Position numbers and translations under genes: made by a program. 64,000 nucleotides of DNA from Opisthorchis felineus (Eukaryota > Platyhelminthes > Trematoda > Opisthorchiida > Opisthorchiidae): contig SJOL01006390.1 of assembly GCA_004794785.1 (NCBI GenBank), positions 357,340 through 421,339 of the forward strand, written 5' to 3'. Position 1 is the first letter of the stretch; every line of letters starts with the position of its first letter. Positions 30,900 to 45,204 of this stretch are shown here, piece after piece. The notes under the pieces were generated by a model. That model made no database searches and was not told the DNA's origin. It was given only the letters and a program-made list of their open reading frames with translations.

Positions 30900-33800
30900 C
30901 AAGGAAAACCTTCCTTTTGTGGACAATTCCTCTCGCCTCGGTAGACGTTCTGCCGAATTCATTCACCACTTTATTAGTGAACATCATGAGGGGTCATCCT
31001 CCAAATCCTGCGTGTCATTCCCACGTGCCAGGATTAATTTTTCCGCCAGACTGATAAACTACCCTGAATTCATCTGCTTGGGTCACTAGTCATCTGGAAG
31101 TTGGGTTGCTACTGTATTCACCAAATGATAAGAAGATGCACTATCGTTGGACGTGCCTTCTGGAATTGAACTGTATCTAGTGCTGCTGCCTTTTCTTCCT
31201 CAGGAGAATCACATTTGTCAGACTGTTATCGGATACTTTAATCCTTCTCATCGATTGCTGGTCAGTGTGCCGGGTGGGGTGATATGCCCTAACTAGTGAA
31301 AATACTAATCTCCCTAGATAGCTATTCCGATTTAAGCAAGGTGAAAATAAAGTATAGTCAAATTCGCTCATGTCGATGTTAATTCTTACACAAATCCTTA
31401 TTAATGGCATCTTAATGGGAAATAAGCAATAAAATCTACCTCTGCAATTTACTCGTTTTGAAACGGATCAGTATGCTCTGTCACTGTGCATGTTACCAGC
31501 CAATAAGATACATCTAAGAAGTAAAAAGAGGATTTTCACTTTCTCCATGCTTTTCTGGATTAGTGTGCAAGTAGTTTCCGGCTATCATCACTAGCCCTTT
31601 CTTAGGCCAGAAAACAACCTATTTGCAGTGTCTGCATTTCTGATTATGGATTGACAAAACTCACCCTCTTTTTTCGAAGCATAGTGACTCAAAATGGGCC
31701 AGTATCACTCGATAACAGGTTGCACTGGTTTACACTATCATTCTGGCCCCAAATCAGGTTCTAGAAATTCTTGGGGTGAAATTTGACTCCGTCGGTACAC
31801 ATATATCTACCTATCAATTAGAGTATACGGAACCAATAAGCCTCTATCGGAATCTGCAGAACTTGCTCTCAAATGCAGAGGGAACAGGCAAAATACTTTG
31901 TGCATCTTTTAGAGAGCAGTTGTTCATTGAACCTGATTGCGGGTAAAATGACCGCATGTATGATTGTGGAATCCGAATGGGGTCTGGAAGAGGCTGAATC
32001 CTACCAAGATCTAACGCACAATGCTAGTTTCATTCTGACCTAAATGTTTGGACTTCCTCTGAAGGTTTATTCTTTGACGACTTACCACACGTTGAATAGC
32101 CATTGACTAGATGGCAACCATTTATTACCCATGCCACCATGCGTTTCAGAGATGCAGCATCAAAGTAATGTTTTGAATTTGTCCGCAGTGTTAGACATTT
32201 AACGTGATGGGTATGTTTGGGTTTTTGCATCGCTTCCTGTTATGAACTACCAGAAAAATGAACAGGCTGCTCATGTTTGGCTCTTGAAACGACTATCAGC
32301 GGACCAGCTGACTTTCAGGATAAAGACTTGATCTGGTCGCACTGGTAATGTTAGTTTGGTTGCGTCCATCCTGTGACACACAGCTGTTTGTCTGCCTAAA
32401 TGTTACACTTGATCCCGCCTAGAAGTAATCCCACGATGGCCAGAGTATACTCCAGAAACAGAGCAAGGGATCCCTTCTGGCTTGGAGATCCAGTGAAGCT
32501 AACATATCACAGTTACATTCCAACAGTGACTAACTGAGATGGCTTGGTCACTCACAACTGCCGTTGTCTTAGCCCGCATTTTCTCTTATATAATAGCAGC
32601 AGGTTGTTGCGCGACTAGCAACCAAGCTAAGACTTTGAAACAACGTTATCTGCGTCTGTCAGCTACCGCTGATATAGCGACATGTTCGACAAGTTCGACT
32701 GAACTCGTGGCTTTCTCACGGGAACGGCGTATCGGGCCAGCTTTTACAAGCCGTTTCTCAATCATTTTTATGGGCAATTCACTAAAAAGAACAATGTTAA
32801 GGCAATCGGAGTGAGAACCCAGGGTCGTGTCAAACTAAGTTCGGAGTAGATTCACGTACCAGCAAACGAGAGGAGGGTAATTTCCAGCTTTCAGGATTTT
32901 GGTAGGTATATCGTGTGAATATGCTCCCATTCCCTCAGCTGTGGAAAAAATCTCCCTCCTGAGTTACTGTCTAATAAGGAGATGCTGTCTTTTTTGTACG
33001 TGCAATTCTTGGTATTCGGGTACCACGATCTTTGAAAGACTCTGAAGACTCTCCGAGACCGACAAGCAAAAACTGAAATATGAACAACCATGGAGTCTCA
33101 TGTGTGGATAAATTCCACTGGGTTTTGAAGGTAATTTCGGTACACCTTGATTAACTCTTCCTATATTTCACTTCTACTCTTTTAATGACACAGGATTCAA
33201 GCAACTTCAGCTGAAAAATTAGGTTCTAGAAAACGGTGTCCATAAATACGTTCAACGTAACTCGTAGTCTGCATCCAGAGGCATACAAAACCTGACTTTT
33301 GTTGCAATTCTGTTCTGTCGTTCCTTGAGCTAGCGCGGAATCCGTGATTCTTTCATTCAGGCCTTTTGGTTTACTTTGTAGGTACTTGGTAGTATTGTTT
33401 TCTTTAGCATCACGTGATTCAGTTCACCGTGTGAATAGTCTTTTTCAATTTTATCGATCGTCGCCACAGCAACACATCAAGTAGTCTACTTTTCCCATTT
33501 TCAAACACTTACCGCTCGAAGATAACGGCTTAAGTGGAGTAGAAAAGGGGAAGAAGGTTCGTGTGCCCACGCCTGGCACTCTCCAGCGCGACGGCTGGAA
33601 CATGATTTTTAAGAATATTTCTACCAGCCGTTGACATCTTGGTTGTCCTTGTTGAACTTTTAATAACCAGTAGTGGATTGCATGTCCTCAGCTAGTTTGT
33701 CAACTTTTGGTTATACGACTTTCTCCATGAAAGTGGGAATAGAGCTTATGACATATGTATAGACCAGAATGCGGTCAGTCCTGAAAAGCAATCCAAGAAA

Positions 33801-34375
33801 CCACTTTGGTCCCGTTATACACACATTCGTCTTATCATCTGAGGTTGCTGTAGCCTGACCTGTGACTGATATAAATGCAGTGAAACACAGTTACCGTCGA
33901 TGTAAGTTCAAGGATTCTTCAAATTCTACTCGTTGGCCTCATTTCTCAGCGTTTCTCAGAACAGTGATATCCACGTAAACTCAAGGACTGATGGGTGTTC
34001 ACTTGGTTTTGCTCACTTTGCAAGGGAATATGATTAGGAACTTTGACAAAAACAGCATAGGCGTACACATTCCTGTTCACCTGGTTTGGTTTGTTGGTCG
34101 ATCGGAAGATGAAGTTTGAAAACATCTATGCATCATGTACTGGGTTACTTTTTCGAAAGGCGCTTCTTACCAGCTCAATGCTGGTGTGGAAAATCGTTAT
34201 TGTGAGAAATCGAAATCAACGAGACTTTTAGCTGTCAGAGTTATTGCTTGTCTGAAAGTTCCTTACAAGCGCGGAACAATAAAACTACGAGGAAAGATAC
34301 ACGAGAAAAATTACATTCGAATAAACGGCGCTCTACAGGTAGGCGGAATAAATACAAAAGAGTTTTCTGAGGAAA
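30900..34375. other. No gene recognised
   Basis: Short frames only, such as 30,835-31,089 and 32,539-32,814 (plus), without recognised motifs. At about 33,589-33,637 there is a small CGACGGCTGG / CCAGCCGTTG inverted pair. Confidence 0.4.
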
Positions 34376-34379
34376 ACTG

Positions 34380-34475
34380 TAACGTACTAATCCTTCCGTA
34401 GAAGCCCCAAGAAAGGTGAAACCGGTCGTGGGCTGTCGAATACTTTTCAGCGACGTTCTGTGTAGTGTGTTTCGT
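34380..34475 (+). repeat. Decayed hammerhead-type element copy
   Basis: Aligns with the 56.7 kb element: GAAGCCCCAAGAAAGGTGAA, CCGGTCGTGGGCTGTCGAA and TTTTCAGCGACGTT. In the ribozyme region (34,391-34,433) GAAA, GGTC and the downstream stem I strand GTGGGC are intact, but the CTGATGA box reads CGTAGAA and the upstream stem I strand is lost. Confidence 0.7.
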
Positions 34476-34479
34476 CAAG

Positions 34480-37400
34480 ACTGTGCATTTATTTGGTCAC
34501 TGGGCAATGAACGCTTTGGTTTCGGGTTGTTTACCTTCACAACATCTAAATTATGTTGTATTTTCCGCAGAACTTTGTTTTTAAGCCAGTTCATCTACAG
34601 TAACGGAGCTAAATGATAGTTCAGGGAACGAACGCTCCGTAATTCCTACCGAATACAAGGTTTCCGGCATACGCGGAATATTGTTTGCTGAAATGTTATT
34701 AATTCACAACCAGCACGGTTAGTGATTTTGTGTTCGGTTGTGCTAACGGTTTGAGATCCATCAGGCTTCGGAATATGACTACCTGTCCAGAAGCTTCGAG
34801 GTTAATACCGTAATCCAATATCTCGATCTTGCTTATCTAGCCTTCTGTTACCTGGAGGTCCCAAAGGTGTTTTGTATCTGAGTCAACGCATTGTTTGGCT
34901 GTTATTCAGACATCAGTGGTAACAAGCCGCGCATACGGTACCGCCACCCACTAACCACCTAAACAGCCACATCGCATCCCTTCCTGGGATGCAGGTAAAC
35001 CCTTTTTCCTTGCTTGCGTAATTCTGGCTTGGAACGAAAATCCCTCCTGCCAGCCAATAGAAAAGCAACACAATTTCATCGAAACCGTTCCTTTTCTCCT
35101 TCTTAATCCACCCTCATTACACTTGCAAACAATGCACATCAAAAATCCAACATCCTTTGCTCTTTCCTAATGGCAGTTTTCGATTTAAATCAGAAGTGAA
35201 AGGAAACGCGCATCATTTGCATTTCTGTTTCTTTTAGTCTTACCAGGTCTACTGAACTAATACTACGTTACTGTCGAATGGCCTTCGATACCCATCCTTC
35301 TGGTGCACTTTCTAACGTGGGTGTACCTATCATACGAGCTTTATCGATCGGGATGTACTAAAATAAGCAACACTACACACCAGTACAGTGAAAAAGAAAT
35401 TGTTTGCCTGCGCAACACTTTGTGATTCCAGCAAATTGATGCTTCAGTGGAACAAGTTTTCAGTCAATTTTTGAAACCGCTCCAAATTGACTGAACGCTG
35501 CACTTGTGCTACTTCCTGGGTAAATCTTTCTTTTGTGTCTGGTGCTCACATTTTTAGAAATCAACTTGCTTTCACAAAGATATTTTTTCCAACAGTGGAT
35601 ATTTTGGATAAAGTCACAGAACCCCCTTTCTTCCAGAAGAAAGCAATTAGCCCGTAGTCGGATTAGTTCTCAGGCATGAATACGTGAATTTTAGGTCACA
35701 ATCAGTGTAACATAAAGGCTATAGTTGAGGAATGCAAATTGTAGTCTCTGTTTTTGGGGTACTTTTCATGGAGGAAACAGGTTTCATCGAGAGCAGGGAG
35801 CTCATACCATTTTGTCCTGTACTTATGGTGTAGTCTTCAGTTTGTCCAACTGTTTAAAAATAAATGCAAGTTTTTTGAAGAACAGTTTTCTGGAAGAAAT
35901 AACAACCTTCCAGATATCCCGATTATATCGGTGTTATGTCTGTCAAAGGGAACAGGATTGAGCACACATATTTTGCCCAATTCAGACAAACCTTTCCCAA
36001 GGTTGGATGAACCTGACTCTTAAAACGTACCTCTGCAGCATACATAAGATAGTGAAGACATGTATGACCACACGAATGGAAACTGTTTCGGGATCAGGTT
36101 TAGGCGACTCAATAGGACTACTACCGTGCTGCGATTACCTGAGTCGTACATTTCAGTACGGGTACACAAACGACGCACACAAGTTTCGCACATTTCGATC
36201 GCTCTGATGAACTAAACTGATCGGTGTGCCAGTCAGGAAGCATCGCTTTCTCCCCACCCATACCATTTCAAGGTCAGCTGAAGGAATTATGAGTTTCAGA
36301 GCAGAAAGTGCAGAAATAATAACCGGGACAGCGAGGAAGCCGATCGCGCTGCTAGTGCGTATCGTCTATCTTGTTCATCATGAGAAACATGGAACTAGGA
36401 TGAGGTTCATATGTTTTGTTTCCGAACGCCGCACACACGAAATTCACAAGAGAGTGAGGAAGGTAAGACGTGGTAGTGCACTAATAGCGGTCGACCTGCA
36501 CAATCTCAGTGCTGCTGAATAGCACTCAAGCTTTGGTCGAGAATTAGTATTGTTTACCAGTCTGCCATCCTATGCAGAATAAAACGAGAAAACGGGCTGT
36601 TTGGGTCAGGCGATGGCGAGTACACTGCAAAGCCAAAAAACGTTCATTTAACTATTGAATGGATACCTTACTGACTGATATTCGGAACAGCAACGAAAGT
36701 TCATCCAGATTGGTAGAATGCCGTGGAATGTAGCCGTGCAGGCCAAAGTGGTGACAGTGAGTAAGCATGCTCAACTTCACTCGGATTGCCTGGTTAGTGT
36801 GACTTTACCGACGTCATTCTGGTTGGTAGTGGTAGTCTGAAGCAGATTCGAACCCTGCTTTGTCATTGTTAAAGTGGTTAGTTAGTGTATAATATAATGC
36901 GCCATGGGCATACTATTGCTCGAGTCGTAATTAACCTTTAGAATTTCTCACATTATTCTTTGAAATTTGACTGGATAGAGAAGGTATCATAACCATCCGT
37001 TTGAAAGTCAGAAGTGGGTGCTAATAATCGACAGACTGGTTAAATGCGCAAAGTTACGTGTTATTCCTTAGGACTTTTATGAGGGGTACTTCCACATGTA
37101 TCTAGTCCAACGGTATTTGAGGAGTGGTGATAACCTATTTATTATACACCCCAACTAAATATCGTCGTAAGCTGTAGGTTACTGACTACTGATAGCGTTA
37201 AACGGTAACGACGATATCAATGAAATTTGGGAGGCCCGAGTATATCAAAAGCCATCTCTTACCGCTTAAACAAGTTTTCATCGGTGATTCGATTAGTTTA
37301 TCATCATCAGCCTATATGTAGCCACACCTTGTCTGTATTTTACATGATTAACTAAGGTGGCGGATGTTTCTTATTCCCACGATATTTCACACCGTGCATG

Positions 37401-38515
37401 TTCATCTACGTCAACAGACAACCGATACTTAAACTCTAACCACTTGTAAAACAGAAACGTTTATGGTAACAGTCACTCAACTCTTCATTGTTTCACCAGC
37501 CATCTATGAATACCACCGAAACTGTGGTGTTGCTGAAGCTTTCTTCCAAAATTTGCACACTGGTCACCCAACAGAGCAACAGAGTATACTAGTAATCAGG
37601 CCATCGAATATGCAATATCCCCATGATTTGCGCGTCCAATTCTTTCTTCCCTAGAAAAGATGGCAAAATTACCATCCATTAAGCCCCTAACCCGTTCATC
37701 CTTTTTCCCATGAATGGTCTGGAAGCGCAAGTCGGAAGCTGCTGCCATGAACTCCTATCCGCTCGCATCCTCGGGTTGCAAAAAGTACACTCATAAAAGC
37801 CATAACTCCAGAGGATGTACAAAAGAAATAATAGTTTGACATAAGCATTTCAGCTTCTGGTGTGAGCCTAACATCCAAGCGCTGTTTTCACTGGCTGATT
37901 TCGTACCTGTACAATCGTACCATTGAACTTGGATAACAATTTCATTCTGCTGTGCTGTTTTTTGCGAATTTTCACATCAATCTTGGTCGCTGCAAATCAA
38001 AAGGTAAATCAGACTTTTCCACATTGCTGGATGAACGAAAATATGCAAAAATGTGCAAATAAGTACCGGTCACCCGTACTTCTGTGTGAATTGAATAGGT
38101 AATTATGAGTTGCACTCGCTTCATTTTGCGACATATTATCGGCCGTCATCCCATTCCTGTACTCGTGCTTCACGTTGAATATGACTAATTAAGAAACACT
38201 CAGCTGGCCAGATGAACTGAGCAATTCCGTCGTCCTTGGACCTAATTCTGTCTGACACGTTTCTTTTCTTATTTTACTTCCGGGTGACTACCACATGAGG
38301 CAGGATTAGTTGCCTCCAGAAATCTCCCGGACACAAGCTGCCCAGGCAAGGTGATCGGCTACCAGTGTTGACTGCGATATGGATTAATTTCAATTCTTTT
38401 CCTGGAGACGGTGTTCATTTGTGTGAAAGTTTGTCGGGAACCTCGGATACTCCGTTAAATTTATGCTTTAGCCTGCCTACTTGGTAAACTGTTTGAACCG
38501 AGTTATTTGCAGTCA
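34480..38515. other. No gene recognised
   Basis: Only short frames, e.g. 36,226-36,522 (plus, 98 codons), with no known motif. A possible tRNA-like B box in a paired T-arm context, AGCAGATTCGAACCCTGCT, lies at about 36,842-36,860, with TGGTTAGTGTGAC about 50 bases before it. It may be another worn SINE head. Confidence 0.4.
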
Positions 38516-38519
38516 GTAA

Positions 38520-39020
38520 ACTATTATTCATCGCTTATAGTGTTAGGCTCCACAGGCATGTTTGTGCAGATGGGGATGACTTCGAACTTTGATGTGTTGA
38601 TTCCCAGTGCTATGAGTGTTGCTCGGTAAGTCAGATAACTTAATACACGTCAGAGTTCTTGAAAGGCAATACCCAACAGAACAATATCATCAGCGTAATT
38701 CAAGCCACCTAAGGCGTTATAAGGACCTGATTGAACGCCTGTTCATTCCTTCGGGCCCACTGAGGTGACAAATCGCTGGCAAAATTGAAAAGAAATGACG
38801 AAATTGGGCAATTTTGGTGGACTGGATGTCAAGCTCTGTAGTCTCCCCCACTGTTCATCCATACGCGTTTATCCCTTTACGCCAATCTTCACCGAGGAGT
38901 GGTAAAAATTAATAAGGTTTACGAGCTTTGAAAGAACACCATCAGTCAGAGGGACTGTCCAGAAAGACTCTATCAGTTAAATTACACACAGTGGCATAAA
39001 TTTGGTACCGTGTTCTGACA
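38520..39020 (-). pseudogene. RTE-like LINE reverse transcriptase fragment
   Basis: On the minus strand, GVLSKLVNLINFYHSSVKIG (about 38,950-38,880) is followed by GETTELDIQS (about 38,850). Then comes ALGGLNYADDIVLLG (about 38,715-38,672), with the catalytic YADD, and in another frame ALGINTSKFEVIPICTN (about 38,620-38,570). These are RT blocks in the right order for RTE-type LINEs. The segment between ELDIQS and YADD is shortened, and stops and frameshifts are present. Confidence 0.8.
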
Positions 39021-42000
39021 TTCGTAGCGAAGTGGTTGTTTAGTTTAGAGTGCTTCTCCTTCTTGATTTTTTCCCGTGTTCGGAAAAAAACGCTGTAGCA
39101 GAAGCGACGGGAAATTTTTATGGCGGTATCAATAAGACCGGTGCTGTAGTAATTACCACAGACCGTTCTCTCACTTTTTCCGGACTTGGTAGTAAAATTA
39201 AGGCACTTCCACTCCTCAGAACGGATTTAGTCCTGCAGGTTGAACAAGACAGCTTGCGAAACGGTTGGGCAATTATTAAGAATCAGGAGTTATAGACCTC
39301 AGCACAAATCCTCCGGAGGCTCTTCTCCTCATCATTTGTTTAACTATTGCAGCGGTCTCCGGTTTACTTGGCTCTTCACAGTTGGTGGTACAGAGTGTGA
39401 ACTGGTCTCGAGGTCCCGAGTTTTGTTTTTCGGGTGGTTTAGTAGCTGTTTGTAGTGTTCCGTCTATCGGTTCATCCTCTTGTCGTAGTTGTTCACGTAA
39501 TGAATGCTGTTGATACCGAAGTTTCCCCATAACCACAAGTATGAGGAAGAACGTTTGTCGAAACCATCAATGCTGGAAGTGGTTGCTACTTCTGATGTCA
39601 TGTCCGTCCAGTATAGGGTATGATCACGTCTGGCTGATCAAGTGACCTCTCGTCAGAGCGTGCGGAAGTCAACCGATTTGACGATAAAGAACACCACTGC
39701 CTTTGTAGATACAAAATGTTGCCTTGCGATGTCCTTTCGCATAGCGCAGCAGGTCTACTGCAGCTTGTTTTATAGAAGTGGCTTACCTGGACCAGCTTGT
39801 CGGCTGAAAGATTAGAGCTGTTGGCGACCAGTTTGGTGGTTAGTTCATCGAAAAGTGTCTGACCATATTCGGGGTGGTAGAGTGGCGCAGTATTGACGTG
39901 CATCAAAAAGTACTTCTTTTGTCTTGCAACGAGGCAGAGTTCAATCTTGGCTCGCACGAGCATGCAATCTGTGCCTTCTACGTTTTTAGAACCCCATTAA
40001 ATCTGCAGTCTTTAAATGACAACACTAATCATGCACACACCAGAATGTAGTCGAGCTAGGTCACCATGTGACCGTTGTTCGGATACCATGTCAATTTTTT
40101 CAGGGGCGCTGGGAAAGGGTATTGGTAACAACGAGCTGATTGATGGGAACGGAGATTATGAACCTGACTGTTTTCAAAGAGTCCAATCTAATCCAAACCG
40201 GCCAAGTATGTGATATGTTTTGTCGTCTCATCCACCAATTCGAGTGCTTCGAGTCACTCACTCATATCTTAAGGTATTGTCGACCACTTACTGCAACTAC
40301 TCACAGTACTCCTCGTTTAAGGTTGGGTCTAGTACAAACAGCTATCACTAACGGGAATCCCATTGAACCGACCCACTACAAGCCTTAAAGACACTGTGCT
40401 CTAGGTGACAAATGTATTTTTGCCAGGTTACTTAGGACAATCTCTACAACGTGTGTCTGATTTTTGTCTTAGTCCGCTCTGATAGAATCAGTAAGAAGCC
40501 TCTTATCCAGGAAACTCGATCCGTCGTGTACCGTAGTTATATGACTGGGTTTCCCAAAGACAGTTAGTGACCAATGTCTGTAAACACTGGACATACAGAT
40601 ACTTTGGCTGACAGCGTCAACTAGAGTACGGACATCCTAACAACTAATGAAAAATTTCCTTCTTGTATTGTGGACCCCTATTTACTTTCTGATAACCTTA
40701 GTCGCTTGCCAGCAAGCTCTTCTTTCCGGGGACACCTTATCATGAATGAACTTTCATGTTAAAGGCACTGCCACTAAAGTTTCATGGAGTTTGTCATGGG
40801 TTGCGTCCCAAGTGCCACCCGGCATTTGAATGAGTGTGCACCTCTAGCCTCTGCACAACCAACAGCAACCTGCAATGCAGCAGGGGACTTACAACGAATT
40901 GGTGATCAACAACAACGCTAGTATGGTATTTGCATTCAACAGGTAATCTCACCCGCCCAATCCACCGGAGGTGATTTATGTTCTCGCTGTTGCTCATTCG
41001 AAATGCAGGGTTATCCGGCTCCCCTAGGCGGGTTATCGATGGACTGTAGACCAGGTTATAGCACCTGACACCCTGTTGCCTCTTTTTCTTTGGCGAAAAA
41101 ACCTCTGCCTTGGGAAAGTAGTGATAGAGCTTTCTAAGCAGAGGCTACATGAGAGAATTTCAGTAGGGTACAAAGGACTCTATCAGTTGTTCCCGAAACC
41201 ACTCATCCCATATCATACTGAGGTATTAGGAGGCAGGCATGTCCACACTCTCGAGTGACTAGTTTTTTTTTTGGTCCCAGAAAAAGGCCGTTATTTGCTT
41301 CCGGGAGGCCTTGTTTTACTAAGTAGAATTACTGGGTTTCAATAGTATGTGAACAACCGTGTTGAATGCCGTCCCGAACTCTGCACTGCTAGTTCAAATG
41401 TGGTGGACTGTTATTGGTCCGCCTACTGATAGGTACTTTGTCGCATGTGTCAGCAGGACGTCGTATATTTGCAGTGCTCCGACTGGTTATCTGCACTGCA
41501 CAAATCTGCACACATGGACCTTATCAAGTGGACAACCTTGGCTTGTGTTTACCTTCAACTACCCCAAAGATCAACTGGCAGACTTTCAGACGTTTTTTGG
41601 CTGACATCTTATCTTCTAGCGTGTTGCTGTTACCGCAAACACTGAATTGCTTCTTCCCCTTACACAAGTGGGTTCACCTCTTCGTGTACCAAGCATTCGA
41701 AGGAAATCAAGAGTTGTGTGCCCAAAACGTAAGCTGATGAACACAAGTGGAATTCAGAGTGGAACAGAAAACGACTGGATCTTGAACCGAGACACGTCAT
41801 ATAGAACCTCCTGCTTTCGCACATGATGATCGTCAATTCAGCAAGCTACATGAAAATCGACTTGACAAAATGTTACCGTGGTTAAGAAAATGTTTCATAC
41901 AACATCTCTTCGAAGTACAGTCTCATCTAAAAGTGGATTTCTCAAGGGAAATTTCCATGACTACGAATGGTGATGGTCACAGTTGAAAACCTGCGTAGAG

Positions 42001-44970
42001 TCCCGGAGACTGTGAACTCAAAAGAAAACCGATCGGAGCGAAAACACCAAGCTCAATGGCAACGGTTGATAAATTTTGAAAGCTAGGCAGGCTAAGCAGG
42101 CAATCAACGTAAACAGAAAAGTTGAAGTAATTTGGATCAATGAAAATGGTCTTATTGTACACTGCTGCAGGACTTATGGAAGGTCCCTCAAGGGAACGAG
42201 AGCGAGGGTAAACGTTACTACGAGCCAGTGGAGCAACCTGCACACAATAAAACGCAGGTATTTCACTGCCAGTAGACGCGTTTAGTGGGTGAAAAGTGTG
42301 GTTGCTAACTTTCGCTTGGGAACTAATAAGATTTACGTAGTCATGCACCACAATCCACCGTGTCACGTTCGCCTAGACTTTAAAGTCAACGATGATCGTA
42401 TTAGGGTATGCAGGTTAGGTTCAAAGTCACCAACACTGAATCTGACCGAAATCATCCGGAGTGTTGCGTAGGTGAGGTCAAAGACGGTTTACGTACAAAC
42501 TATGAGTTTAATTCAAAATTGATCCCAATAGTGTCATACCACAGTGTGTGTAGTGCGCGCGGTTTCTGGAATGTCATGTGCATAACACCTGTATTGTGCT
42601 AAAATGCTGTTTCTCACGTCCGGGAAACCTGTTCTCTGTGACTATATAAATATAATTCACAAGCTGCAATTTATGGTAAATGTTCTTCTAAATTCTCACT
42701 AGTGGTGAGGTGAGGTAGCATATGGAATTTGTTAAGAATTCCTAGTGTTACCTGACAATGTACTCCTAGTGTTCACCTGATACACCAGCCGAGTTATCCG
42801 TTAGGGTTACGTAAAGTTTGACTCAATATTACAGTTACAATTAGTCTGGAAGTTTAACGGCCTCGTCGTTGAGGCCATAGATAATCAGTACCTGTTCAAT
42901 TTGATGACCAAAATTCACGGGGATGCTACCGCATTCTGTAGTGCTGGGATGGATTGGGCGTGGGATCATTTTTCAATCTAATGGAGGGAGAATTATTTCA
43001 AAGCTTTGGTACATCCCATTTCGGCACCCGTTATGCACGTACCCAAGGTGGGGAGAGTTGAGCTCTCAGAGCACTTGTCAGCTGCGTGCCTGCTGCATGT
43101 GACGTCAAGTAGACTGCGGGCCTTCTCTCCATACAGCATATATTTCAGGCCTGCTGGTATCGGTTTATCATCGGTTCAGACAACAACAAGACAAACACAA
43201 AAACTTTAACAACTAGGTGGTTCACTTGTCGCCAAACAAGTGGTATTACATTGGAAAAGATCTTAGGTTCCCTTACTTCTCTTAGTACCTGCACGTCGAC
43301 GCATTCAGGAAGTTGTATACAAGACATTTCCAAAAATCTGAAGGTTGAACAAATTTTCATATGACAGACACGGGCGTACTTTGCACACGCAATTGGAAAA
43401 CTGGGGATAAATTTTTGTCTACTTCACTTTTCTACCTGAAAACTGCTCTGAAAGAAGCGTGGTCAGTTTGCTTCCGGTTCAGAATCCACCCTAAAAGTAA
43501 AGGCAACAGCAAAGAAGTCTGATGGCAATTATTGTATAGGTAGACTCGTCGTATCCTAATCTGCACTAAAATCAGATGGAATGGAACAGTTTCGCTTGGA
43601 TGTACGCTTTACATTGCTTCTATAACATTTCATGACATTCTTTAGACTTGCACAAAGCTGTGCAACACATGGAATGGAGATATGCATAACTTTAGATCTC
43701 TACTTGTTTTAGGTGGCTATTTCTATAAACACAGTGCCACCAGTTTTATTAGCAAGTCAAATTAATCTATTTTTGGTTTCTGATGCCCAGCGCCTGTAAT
43801 TTGTGCTACACAGAATACGTTAGGTGTTTGACACTGATATACAATGAGTAGCACGAACTGTGAGAGACAGACTGAACATCTACTCCCTGTTTTTAACACT
43901 CTGCGCCAGAAAATTTTATCCACTGTGAACTTGAAAACTTCTGTTTTTGGACTATGATCGCCAGAAATAAGGTCAATGCGCACAGTGATGATGTCTCCGC
44001 ATACAATGCAGTCGCCAAGCTTGGCGTACAGATTAACTTCCACCTGATCGACACCCGAGGACTACTCAATGGCACAGTCTCTTTGAGGGAAATTTCGATG
44101 GCATCGTTTAGGATTTTCACCTCAGTACTTGTGTGAATCACTTCGCCACTCTTTGATGAGTATTTACCGTTCTGACTGACGGTTCTTCACTCCTGTTTAA
44201 GGGCAGCTACCTACTCGCTCTCGTGGTGGTAGGTGTTTGCACCCTAGTACACTGACTATGCTAACGTACTCTACTGACTCCCACTCAAGTGGGGATTGGA
44301 ACTAAAAGCCATTCAATTCAACGCCTACAGAAGACAGAACGCAAGTCCCTCTTAAAGGCGCAATCGAATGTTACAGATCGCCTATCCCCAACTAATTTGC
44401 ATTCGGCTATGGAAATGCACCACAGTGCACTTTCGGAGGACGGCAGATAAGAATGTGTAGTACACACTTTGAACATTTCGGCTTCTTGATTATAATTTTT
44501 GCTTTCTATGGACGGGTTAATTCCACGACATTCTTTTTCACACTACCTTATTCTGAAAGCACTGCTGCCAGGTGATTCCTGTGACGCCTCGAAGACAATC
44601 TTGACGTAACGTTTGATGATTGCAGGATTTCCGTCATTTCTTGCATCCATGAGTCGTTTGGTCAACCACCAATCACTCATTCTATCAAAACTGGGCTGCG
44701 TGGTTCGTCAACTTCCTTTAACCCGTCAGAATTTTACTTAAAACTCCTTAGCTAGAAAGCACCTGCAATCTTTTTTCAGCGATAATTGAAGACTGCTTGT
44801 GTGCTCTGTTGACGTTCAGTTCCGTTTTCGGGGCGCTTCTTTGACCGCACCCACAATGCTTTCAAGCGAATTTCCAAAGATCAGTCAGATCTTGCTCTGT
44901 GGAGATTTATTAAGAATATAATAAAACTGTACACTATGGACGTGAATCAATGCCAGTTTCTTCACGTTAT
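39021..44970. other. No gene recognised; a few unexplained frames
   Basis: Minus-strand frames at 39,598-39,963 (121 codons), 39,276-39,536 (86) and 41,977-42,366 (129) are the longest. They lie upstream of the RTE fragment on its strand in the first two cases, but I see no endonuclease motif in them. They could be chance, decayed repeats or isolated exons. Confidence 0.35.
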
Positions 44971-44975
44971 GGAGA

Positions 44976-45200
44976 GCTCGAGCTAGCTCGGCGGCTGAGG
45001 CACAACTATGCTGACCAGAAGGCACGTGGTTCGAACCCAATTGTGGCCTTTGGATTGCTCCTCTTTAGGCTTGGACAACCTGGCAGTATCTCAGCCTTTG
45101 CACTTTTCTGAAAGGCGTGTCAGCTATGCACTGAAACGGTGTCTTAGCAGAGCTCGTCGCGGAGAGACTCGTAGAACCACTCGTCTGACATCGTTCTGGC
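44976..45200 (+). mobile_element. tRNA-headed SINE, family S1, second copy
   Basis: B box GGTTCGAACCC at 45,028-45,038 (perfect) and an A-box-like region around 44,985-45,000. The body contains GGCTTGGACAACCTGGCAGT (about 45,069) and continues through GCACTGAAACGGTGT. It aligns with 19,583-19,780 but is more diverged. Confidence 0.75.
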
Positions 45201-45204
45201 AAAG

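Noticed and set aside
39276..39963. Endonuclease part of the RTE-like element
   Set aside because: The two minus-strand frames lie where an endonuclease would be, but no GDFN, SDH or other endonuclease motif is visible.
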